A DNA stretch of 64,000 nt, from the NCBI GenBank assembly GCA_947497175.1, contig CANMFM010000001.1, positions 62,001-126,000 on the forward strand. The letters run 5' to 3'. Source of the stretch: an uncultured Aquimarina sp. (GTDB lineage Bacteria > Bacteroidota > Bacteroidia > Flavobacteriales > Flavobacteriaceae). Below are positions 48,221 to 55,422 of the stretch, one piece after another. The position numbers and the translations under genes are program-made. Under the pieces are notes generated by a model, which had not been told where the DNA came from, searched no databases, and saw only the letters and a program-made list of their open reading frames with translations. Numbering within the stretch: the stretch's first letter is position 1; every line of letters begins with the position of its first letter.

Positions 48221-49243
48221 TTAAGTATTTGTAAGTACGATATTCCAATGATTAATATTCTTAAAGTTGTTGGGCAACGTGCCAAGCGTAAAATATTTAT
48301 TTGTGGTTTCCCAAATATAGTATCGCTTACCATTATATACTTTGTAGATGCCTTTACTTGGTAAATTAAGTCCCAAAACAGAATGTCTGTAATAATCACT
48401 ATTTAAAATTGCTACATCATATCCAAAATAACTGAGAATAGCATAAAGTATAACTGTTCTGGTATCGCAATCACCCTTTAAATTACCCATGAAGCCCACG
48501 GGATTTTGGATCCCATGGGGAATGTTACCAATACAACAATCGGGACAAGATTCTAAAATAACCCGAATAGATTCTTCATATTGATCAGCAGATTTACAAC
48601 TATTTTCAAAAACAAAAGAATAAGGTATGTCTTGTATAAACGTAACGACCATATCGGCAAATTCGAATTGATTAAGAGTATTAGATTCCTGTATTTCTTT
48701 AAGTTTTTCAAGGATCAAATCCAGCTTAGGCGTATCTGATGTCGCCAGGTATTGATAAAGGCCTCCCCAGGATAATTGCCTGTGCTTTTGAATGTTATTA
48801 AAATATTCTTTCTTTGAAGATATATAATCTTTTTCTCGAACCGAAAAATTTCCTTCAAAAGAGTTTCCATAGTTATCATTCCATTGTCTTTTTTGACTCA
48901 ATACCGCAATAGAATCTCCTTTCTCAAAAATGCGGTCTCTATACATACTTTCTGAAATATCAGATTTGCTGATTTGATCCGATACAGGGATATTAGAAAT
49001 CATGTAACGCAAACCTAAAAACAATATCAAAACAAATCCACTATAGGCAAGATAACGCCAAGAGAATGTTTTTTTTTGATGCCTTTGTAATCTTCCAAAT
49101 AGAAATGAAAGTGTTAGTAATAGTATGATAAATGCCGTAAATGTTGACACGTGTAAAAACCCTTTTATGAAACCACTGCCAATAACCGAAAGTAGGATAA
49201 TGGCTAAAAATGAAAAACAACCTGTTCCTTTTTTTTCTGCCAT
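48221..49243 (-). CDS. Membrane protein with a transglutaminase-like domain
   Basis: A 340-residue protein with three N-terminal membrane segments (about 10-28, 34-52, 62-80) and a C-terminal domain with a putative Cys-His-Glu triad: Cys259 (LKGDCDTRT), His287 (YYRHSVLG) and Glu312 (YYIWETTNKY). The spacing and motif order match the transglutaminase-like superfamily, whose bacterial members often act as proteases. A pair of cysteines (CPDCC, 233-237) is unusual. It lies 2 bases after the LuxE-like gene and 6 before DUF350. Confidence 0.7.
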   Translation of the reverse strand: MAEKKGTGCFSFLAIILLSVIGSGFIKGFLHVSTFTAFIILLLTLSFLFGRLQRHQKKTFSWRYLAYSGFVLILFLGLRYMISNIPVSDQISKSDISESMYRDRIFEKGDSIAVLSQKRQWNDNYGNSFEGNFSVREKDYISSKKEYFNNIQKHRQLSWGGLYQYLATSDTPKLDLILEKLKEIQESNTLNQFEFADMVVTFIQDIPYSFVFENSCKSADQYEESIRVILESCPDCCIGNIPHGIQNPVGFMGNLKGDCDTRTVILYAILSYFGYDVAILNSDYYRHSVLGLNLPSKGIYKVYNGKRYYIWETTNKYFTLGTLPNNFKNINHWNIVLTNT

Positions 49244-49245
49244 AG

Positions 49246-50226
49246 TTATAAAGCCATTAAATTACAGCCACGTATATCGCTATGGTCAAATCTACCTAAA
49301 ATTTCAAAGCTTCCATCTTTATATACTTTACCAAGATCCTGAGTGGCTATAAAGGCGCAAGAATTGATATTGGCAAGGTCAATGATATTAACTCCACCGG
49401 TCTTATTATAGCCTAAATTTGTTAAGGGATCTTCAGGGTTTCTAACAGAAACTTTCATCCAGGGCGGGCAGTTAAAAATACCATTGCTCTTAGAATATGC
49501 TTGTGATAATAGTTCGGTCATCCCATATTCACTATGTATCTGAGAAACATTAAATCCTTTTTTAAGAAGAAAATGTAATTCTTCTCGAACTATCTCTTTT
49601 CTTCTTCCTTTCATACCTCCGGTTTCCATGATTACAGTATTATGCTGTAATTGAACATGGTGATTTTCTACAAGATCCAATAGAGCAAATGAAACTCCTA
49701 GAAGTAGTACTTTTTTATTTTTGAGACTATCCTTTTGAAGCGTTTTGATCAGCTTTTCAACATCATAGAGATAGAATCCACTCTCGGGGTGATTGCTGTC
49801 TTTGATTAATTGTTCTGCCATGTAAACCAACGAAGATCCATCTCGTTCCAGATATGAAGGAAGCAAGGCCAGAACAAGATAGTCGCTAATGTTTCCGTAG
49901 AAATATTCAAACCCTTTTCTGAAGCTTTTTTCGTAAACAGCAAGATCTTTCACGTAGTGTTTGCTGGTACTGCTGCCTGTAGTACCACTACTTGTAAAAA
50001 TTTTTTCTATAGAATATGGAGTGCTTACAATTTTTTCTTGTTTAAAAAACTCAATGGGTAGATACGGAATATCATTAGTAGATTGGACAGAAGCTTTTGT
50101 AACTCCCAAAAGATTACAAAATCTTTGATAAAAAGTATTGTTGATATATTGGTGATTGAATATTCTTAATGCAATCCGTTCAAAATCTAAATGGTTTTGA
50201 ATAGAAAAGATTGTGTCAGTTTGCAT
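49246..50226 (-). CDS. LuxE-like acyl-protein synthetase / acyl-activating enzyme
   Basis: A 326-residue member of the LuxE/PaaK-related group of adenylate-forming enzymes. The nucleotide-binding loop is FTSSGTTGSSTSKHYV, followed by ALLPSYLERDGSSLVYMAEQLI, VIMETGGMKGRRKEIVREEL and HSEYGMTELLSQAYS. LuxE activates a fatty acid on itself; related proteins serve in surface-polymer and lipid synthesis. It is the first gene of the three-gene minus-strand operon. Substrate unknown. Confidence 0.88.
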   Translation of the reverse strand: MQTDTIFSIQNHLDFERIALRIFNHQYINNTFYQRFCNLLGVTKASVQSTNDIPYLPIEFFKQEKIVSTPYSIEKIFTSSGTTGSSTSKHYVKDLAVYEKSFRKGFEYFYGNISDYLVLALLPSYLERDGSSLVYMAEQLIKDSNHPESGFYLYDVEKLIKTLQKDSLKNKKVLLLGVSFALLDLVENHHVQLQHNTVIMETGGMKGRRKEIVREELHFLLKKGFNVSQIHSEYGMTELLSQAYSKSNGIFNCPPWMKVSVRNPEDPLTNLGYNKTGGVNIIDLANINSCAFIATQDLGKVYKDGSFEILGRFDHSDIRGCNLMAL

Positions 50227-50252
50227 AGTGTATGTTCAACAATTATGTAGAA

Positions 50253-50260
50253 CAAAGGTA
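50253..50260 (-). promoter_or_regulatory. Candidate promoter -7 box of the LuxE-like operon
   Basis: TACCTTTG on the minus strand, 26 bases before the start codon. Confidence 0.45.
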
Positions 50261-50344
50261 TAAAAATGCAATCTTTTTTTAGTACTATGTTAAAAACATA
50301 AAATGCGTAAAATAAATGAAAAAATTATGAATACTTAGGGAGTA

Positions 50345-50692
50345 CTATTCGATAATTAATTTACGCGTAGCGGTTTTATTACCTTCGGTAACCTTAATGA
50401 TATATACCCCTCTGTTTAGATGACTTATATCTAATTTTTTACCGACCAAAACCTTGAAATGTAGTTTTTTACCTAAAACCGAATAAATCGAAACTTGTTT
50501 AGTTAATCCTAATCTGGATGTTATGTATAAATCACTTCCCTCAGGCATTGGATTAGGGAAAATACGAAGTTCTTCGATTTTGATATCTTGTGATTCTTGT
50601 TTTTCAACAGTATTAGACTGTGCTTGAATACCCGAAGAGAAGGACAAGCAAATTAAACCAATACATATAAACAGCAAGTAGATTTTTCTCAT
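50345..50692 (-). CDS. Small secreted protein made almost only of a type IX secretion sorting domain
   Basis: 115 residues: signal peptide (IYLLFICIGLICLSFSSGIQ), a ~25-residue linker, then a type A sorting domain (IEELRIFPNPMPEGSDLYIT, VSIYSVLGKKL, LNRGVYIIKVTEGNKTATRKLIIE). Such C-terminal domains guide cargo through PorV/PorU to the cell surface. No separate cargo domain remains, so it is either a remnant, a small surface protein, or a domain with a role of its own. Confidence 0.88.
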   Translation of the reverse strand: MRKIYLLFICIGLICLSFSSGIQAQSNTVEKQESQDIKIEELRIFPNPMPEGSDLYITSRLGLTKQVSIYSVLGKKLHFKVLVGKKLDISHLNRGVYIIKVTEGNKTATRKLIIE

Positions 50693-50788
50693 ATATCTTT
50701 ATTTTGGGATGTTAAAGATACAATTTTTAATTAGAATTGCATTAAAAATTGAATTTCAATAGTGTTAAATATTGATTGTAAGGGAGTT

Positions 50789-50811
50789 CCGTAATTTCAT
50801 TACGGGTTTTT
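50789..50811 (+). terminator. Terminator-like hairpin in the leader region of the MATE gene
   Basis: CCGTAAT/ATTACGG stem with a three-base loop followed by G and TTTTT, between two divergent genes. It ends no known gene on the plus strand, so it may end a short RNA or act as an attenuator. Confidence 0.35.
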
Positions 50812-50879
50812 ATATCTAAAAATAGCTTTGAAATTCAAAAATAATGATGCATATTTGCTTCATTATGAAGTTATAAAGA

Positions 50880-50902
50880 ATTATGTACATAATTGTGCAC
50901 AT
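50880..50902. promoter_or_regulatory. Two adjacent palindromes upstream of the MATE exporter, possible operator
   Basis: A perfect 16-bp palindrome AATTATGTACATAATT (50880-50895) directly followed by TGTGCACA (50895-50902), about 85-105 bases before the MATE start. Size and position suit a dimeric repressor site; no regulator gene is adjacent. Confidence 0.35.
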
Positions 50903-50984
50903 ACGTACCCAACGATTTACAAGCTAAAGCATTTTTTAGCTGATCTTCTTAGTTTTTAATTCTAATTTCATAATTCTTTACATA

Positions 50985-52391
50985 ATGGCAGAAAATAAAC
51001 GTATTATTAAAAGCCTATTCACGTATTTCAAAATTGCAGTTGCAGGAAAAGAACAAGAGTTTACAACCGGCAGTATTCGAAAAGCTATTTTTATGTTATC
51101 GGTACCGATGGTACTCGAAATGATGATGGAGTCTATTTTCTTTCTGGTTGACGCATATTTTGTTTCTAGTTTGGGAGCTAATGCTATTGCCACAGTTGGA
51201 TTGACCGAATCTGTTCTTACCCTGGTATATGCCGTGGCTATTGGTCTTAGTATGGGAGTAACTGCTATTGTTGCTCGTAGAGTAGGAGAAAAAGATATTC
51301 GAGGTGCATCGAAGGTGGCAGTACAATCCATATTTTTAGGGATCATTGTTGCAGCGATCATCAGTTTGATTGGTGTTCTTTTTCCTAAAGAAATCCTTGG
51401 GCTAATGGGAGCCGAACAAGATTTGATAGCCGATGGTTATCGGTATACTCAAGTACTCTTAGGAGGTAATGTAACCATAATGCTCTTGTTTTTGATAAAT
51501 GCTGTGTTTAGAGGGGCAGGAGATGCTTCAGTAGCGATGCGTGTACTCATATTCTCTAATCTTTTAAATATAATTCTTGATCCGATGTTTATTTTTGGAT
51601 TTGGTCCTATCCCGGCATTTGGTGTACAAGGAGCTGCAATCGCCACAACAATCGGTAGAGGAAGTGCTGTGGTCTTTCAATTACTTATTCTTTTTTATGG
51701 ATGGAGTAAGATTAAAGTAGCATTAAAAGACATTGTTTTTCGGGCAGCAATCATGCTTAATTTGATCAAAGTTTCTTTAGGTGGCATCGGTCAATTTATT
51801 ATAGGAACATCAAGTTGGGTATTCTTGATGCGTATTATGGCAGAATTTGGCAGTGAAGTATTAGCAGGATATACCATTGCTATCAGAGTATTGATGTTTA
51901 CGCTAATGCCTTCATGGGGTATGAGTAATGCTGCAGCTACATTGGTCGGTCAAAATTTGGGAGCCCAGAAACCTGATCGCGCTGAACAATCCGTCTGGAA
52001 AACCGGTAAGTATAACGCCTGGTTTATGGTTGCGGTATCAATTTTCTATTTAGTATTTGCCGAAATGATTATTAAAATTTTTAGTAATGAGTCTTTAGTG
52101 ATAGAATATGGAGCCTTAAGTCTAAGGGTAATCGCAGCAGGATATGTCTTTTATGCCTATGGAATGGTTATTATACAATCTTTCAATGGAGCAGGAGATA
52201 CACTGACCCCAACGATTATTAACTTCTTTTGTTTTTGGGTGTTTCAATTGCCATTTGCATATTTTGGTGCGCTAGTTTTAGACTGGGGAGCCATGGGCGT
52301 GTTTTTGGCTATTACTTTTGCTGAAATCCTGATTGCTGTTATAGGAATTATTTGGTTTAGAAAAGGTAAATGGAAAAAGGTTAAGGTTTAG
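50985..52391 (+). CDS. MATE family multidrug/cation exporter
   Basis: A 468-residue protein with about 12 membrane segments in two MatE halves: the first opens with PMVLEMMMESIFFLVDAYFVSSLGANAIATVGL and the second with VSLGGIGQFIIGTSSWVFLMRIMAEFG. The segment MGVTAIVARRVGEKD is also typical. Family members export organic cations or drugs against Na+ or H+. The substrate is not known. Its upstream region holds the palindromes described above. Confidence 0.93.
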   Translation: MAENKRIIKSLFTYFKIAVAGKEQEFTTGSIRKAIFMLSVPMVLEMMMESIFFLVDAYFVSSLGANAIATVGLTESVLTLVYAVAIGLSMGVTAIVARRVGEKDIRGASKVAVQSIFLGIIVAAIISLIGVLFPKEILGLMGAEQDLIADGYRYTQVLLGGNVTIMLLFLINAVFRGAGDASVAMRVLIFSNLLNIILDPMFIFGFGPIPAFGVQGAAIATTIGRGSAVVFQLLILFYGWSKIKVALKDIVFRAAIMLNLIKVSLGGIGQFIIGTSSWVFLMRIMAEFGSEVLAGYTIAIRVLMFTLMPSWGMSNAAATLVGQNLGAQKPDRAEQSVWKTGKYNAWFMVAVSIFYLVFAEMIIKIFSNESLVIEYGALSLRVIAAGYVFYAYGMVIIQSFNGAGDTLTPTIINFFCFWVFQLPFAYFGALVLDWGAMGVFLAITFAEILIAVIGIIWFRKGKWKKVKV

Positions 52392-52621
52392 TTTGCATGA
52401 TTTGCCTTAGAGTGTTTTTGAGTATACTACTATATAAAGCTCCTTCCTTATTTATTATTTAAGATTAGAGTTTTGTCGAACATGTAACACAAGGAAAGTG
52501 TTTGCTCACAATTATACTAGATACACTAACGATCAGATATCAATTCACAGATATGAGGTTTTATATTGAATAGGGGCAATCCAGAGCTATTGTAGATGGC
52601 ATAACGTTATGATATAAATAG

Positions 52622-52644
52622 AGACCGCCGATGATCGGCGGTCT
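52622..52644. terminator. Hairpin between the MATE gene and the convergent lipoprotein gene
   Basis: Perfect 11-bp stem AGACCGCCGAT/ATCGGCGGTCT around one base, G/C-rich, without a clear T run on either side. Confidence 0.5.
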
Positions 52645-52666
52645 AAAAATGTCTTCTACTCAAAGA

Positions 52667-53233
52667 TTAATTTCCTAAAATTACGGTATATGTAATAAAT
52701 GCCGTATTAAAAGTTCGCTCACGGCAGGGCATCGAACCAGCATCTGCACTTACCAAAGCAATTTTATTAGGTGCTATTCTTGAAGCGATATTAGCTACGT
52801 GAGAATCAAATTGAAATTGGTATTGATCCATGTTAATATCGGTATCACTGTCAACATAATACGAATAGTTAAATGTAAATTCTCTTAACTGAATGGGTAA
52901 GATTAAATTACCTTGAGCGTAAGAAATACATCCGGACAGATTGATATATTCTTCAATTTCTGCTATGGCATCACTGCCACAACCTACATCACTATCAAGA
53001 GTACATCCTATTCTTTTACCTGGGGTAAGGTTTTCTTGTTCCTTTAAGAGATTTTTTGCAAATTCAATTTTTACAGGATCATTAGATACATCCTTAACAC
53101 TAACAAATTGATCGGCTTGCATTTTTAATTCATCTATTTCCTGGATATCAGAAGTGGTTGTTTCGGTTTCACAAGCCGTAAGAAATAAGATAGCTGCTAC
53201 AAGTAAGGTTAGTTTTAAAAATAGATTTTTCAT
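52667..53233 (-). CDS. Lipoprotein of unknown function
   Basis: A 188-residue lipoprotein with lipobox LLVAAILFLTACE. The mature part has a helical stretch (IDELKMQADQFVSVKDVSND) and a beta-rich region with four cysteines (GCTLDSDVGCGS, NLSGCISYAQGN, SMPCRERTF). I do not recognise a family. It is a separate minus-strand unit, with a hairpin behind it and a terminator in front belonging to the next operon. Confidence 0.75.
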   Translation of the reverse strand: MKNLFLKLTLLVAAILFLTACETETTTSDIQEIDELKMQADQFVSVKDVSNDPVKIEFAKNLLKEQENLTPGKRIGCTLDSDVGCGSDAIAEIEEYINLSGCISYAQGNLILPIQLREFTFNYSYYVDSDTDINMDQYQFQFDSHVANIASRIAPNKIALVSADAGSMPCRERTFNTAFITYTVILGN

Positions 53234-53415
53234 TGTGTAAAAAATTTAAAGTTAGAAATAACAAATATAAAGTAGCTTACAATGGTATTTGTTGTGATTT
53301 TCTGCAGTAGAGTGTTAATTTACAATAAGTTAAATTGGATAATATTGAATTAAGAAATTATTCTTGTTTTGTTGTTTTTAATATAATTTGAATGGTCGAA
53401 GATTTTCTTAAATAA

Positions 53416-53445
53416 AAAACCGTCTCAATTTTTTGAGACGGTTTT
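53416..53445. terminator. Terminator after the two-repeat beta-helix lipoprotein gene
   Basis: A 13-bp stem AAAACCGTCTCAA/TTGAGACGGTTTT with a four-T loop, A/T tracts on both sides; it lies 37 bases beyond the stop of the minus-strand lipoprotein gene. Confidence 0.85.
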
Positions 53446-53481
53446 CAATGCAAGAGATTTTAATCCCGTATATTATATTGA

Positions 53482-55401
53482 TTAGTTAGTTGCCCAAGTA
53501 AAATCAGAAGCTTCAGTTGTTGAAGTATTATACGTTGTAGCTTCGTTTGCATTAGCGCCATCTACTTGTACATTAGAAACAGGAGTACTATCTCTAAAGT
53601 CAAACTGAGTATTAAATCCGGTTAACGTAAGTCCGGTAATAGTACAACCTGAATTATTTTTAAGTTGGATAGCAGTTCCGCCAGTGGTTGATACTGCGGT
53701 AAAATTATTTATTTTTGGGTTGTTGTTCACTCTATCCGCTTCGATTACAGTAGAGAAATTATCTAAAGTAACACTTACGAATGTATTAGAAAGTGTTCCA
53801 TTCCAACCCTCGGTCCAATCTACAGCATCATCAGCTAGATTTTCTGCATAAAAATTAGTTACACTTACAGTACCTCCAAAAAATTCAACACCATCGTCAG
53901 AACCTCCAATTACGGCTACATTGGTAATAGTTGTACCACTACCTACGGCATAAAGCGTTAACCCATTAAACTGTGAATCAGCATTAATTTGCGCCCCGGT
54001 ATTTTTAAGGATAAGATAATTAATAGTACCAGAATTATCTGTGTCATTATTTCCTCCGTATACAAGACCACCAACTTCGGCAATAGCATCTATACCTTGA
54101 GTAGTGGTTGCATCACCACAAATAAGTAATCCACCCCAAGCGTCACCGTCATTTGATTCCATGATTACCGGATCCGCCATAGTTCCTTGGATGTCAATAG
54201 AAGCTCCTTTTAATACAGCTAAATAATTTGCAGTTCCAGATTCAGATACAATTTTTGTTCCAGCAGGAATAGTTAAGGTGGCACCGTTACTTACAAGAAC
54301 AGGACCACTTACTTGATATTCTACAGATGCATCTAAAGTAAGGTCGCTAGTAATATTAGCAGGAAGCGTAGTTTCTGAGTTTTCCAAAGCATTGGTTACC
54401 CAAGCAAAAAGACTTGCGTTTGTTGGAGAACTTTGGTAAACAGCTTCATCTGAAAGGTCTGCATCAGCACCATCTATTTGTAGGTTAGATGCAGGTGTAT
54501 TGTCTCTTAAATCAAAAGAAAGATCAAACCCAGTTAACGTCAGTCCATTAATTGTCATTCCGGAATCATTCTTTGCTTGTATTGCAGTTCCACCTGTAGA
54601 TGAAATTGCTGTTATGTTTTCAATAGTAGGATTTCTATTCTCTAAATCTGACTCAATAATTGTTGAGAATTGATCCAAAGTATTAGAAATATAAACTGTA
54701 GAAATGGTTCCATTCCAGCCTTGAGTCCAATCTATATTATCATCTTGATTGTTTTCAAGATAAACGTTTGATACCGAAACCGTTCCACCAAAAAACTCGA
54801 CACCGTCGTCTTCACCATTAATTATAGCAACATGATCAATTGTTGTACCCGATCCTACCGCATACAATGTTAACCCATTAAATTGTGCATCTGTTGTAAT
54901 TTGTGCACCAGAATCCTGAATTATAAGATAATCAATATTACCAGAGCTGTCTGCATCGTTAGTTCCACCATATACAAGGCCACCAACTTCTGCTATTGCG
55001 TCTGTACCTTCTGTGGTAAAAGCATCTCCACAAATCAATAAGCCACCCCAAGCACCTGCTTGACCATTAGAGCGCATAATTACGGGATTTGCTGCGGTTC
55101 CCTGAATATCGATATCGGCTCCTTTTAGTATAGCCAAATAGTTTTCAGTTCCGGGTTCAGAAACAATTTCTGTACCTGCCGGGATGGTTAAAGTTGCTCC
55201 TGATGCAACAGTTACAGCTCCTGTTATTGAATATTGAATATTGGAATCTAAAGTAAGATTTTCACTAATAAGACCTGAAAGTTCGGTGCTTGATGGTGGG
55301 TTTATTATTCCCCCATTATTATCATCGTCATCACTACAGGATACCAAAAATGATCCTGTGATTAATAAAATGCTTAAAAATTTACTTAGCGTTTTCATCA
55401 T
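53482..55401 (-). CDS. Two-repeat lipoprotein with predicted parallel beta-helix domains, partner of the adjacent receptor
   Basis: A 639-residue lipoprotein: lipobox SFLVSC with Cys22 followed by SDDDD, then two homologous halves of about 295 residues (41-337 and 347-639). Each half has LTLDxxxxYxxxGxVxVxSGATL, TIPAGTxIVSExGTxNYLA, LKGAxIDIQGT, WGGLLICGDA, IAEVGGLVYGG and DDGVEFFGGTVSV, recurrent turn motifs typical of a right-handed beta-helix. It follows the receptor gene by 21 bases, in the position where SusD-like lipoproteins stand next to SusC. A surface ligand-binding role is inferred. A shorter paralogue with one such domain lies at 59018-60184. Confidence 0.8.
   Translation of the reverse strand: MMKTLSKFLSILLITGSFLVSCSDDDDNNGGIINPPSSTELSGLISENLTLDSNIQYSITGAVTVASGATLTIPAGTEIVSEPGTENYLAILKGADIDIQGTAANPVIMRSNGQAGAWGGLLICGDAFTTEGTDAIAEVGGLVYGGTNDADSSGNIDYLIIQDSGAQITTDAQFNGLTLYAVGSGTTIDHVAIINGEDDGVEFFGGTVSVSNVYLENNQDDNIDWTQGWNGTISTVYISNTLDQFSTIIESDLENRNPTIENITAISSTGGTAIQAKNDSGMTINGLTLTGFDLSFDLRDNTPASNLQIDGADADLSDEAVYQSSPTNASLFAWVTNALENSETTLPANITSDLTLDASVEYQVSGPVLVSNGATLTIPAGTKIVSESGTANYLAVLKGASIDIQGTMADPVIMESNDGDAWGGLLICGDATTTQGIDAIAEVGGLVYGGNNDTDNSGTINYLILKNTGAQINADSQFNGLTLYAVGSGTTITNVAVIGGSDDGVEFFGGTVSVTNFYAENLADDAVDWTEGWNGTLSNTFVSVTLDNFSTVIEADRVNNNPKINNFTAVSTTGGTAIQLKNNSGCTITGLTLTGFNTQFDFRDSTPVSNVQVDGANANEATTYNTSTTEASDFTWATN
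53485..54363 (-). repeat. Second internal repeat of the beta-helix lipoprotein gene
   Basis: Encodes residues 347-639; see the first repeat. The junction between them (ALENSETTLP) is short, consistent with a tandem duplication within the gene. Confidence 0.8.
54391..55281 (-). repeat. First internal repeat of the beta-helix lipoprotein gene
   Basis: Encodes residues 41-337, closely matching residues 347-639 encoded by 53485-54363. The two halves keep motif order and spacing to within a few residues. Confidence 0.8.
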
Positions 55402-55422
55402 TGTTATAGTTTAATTAAAATT

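Noticed and set aside
50789..50811. Terminator of the type IX stub gene
   Set aside because: That gene is on the minus strand and starts at 50692, so the hairpin lies upstream of it, not behind it.
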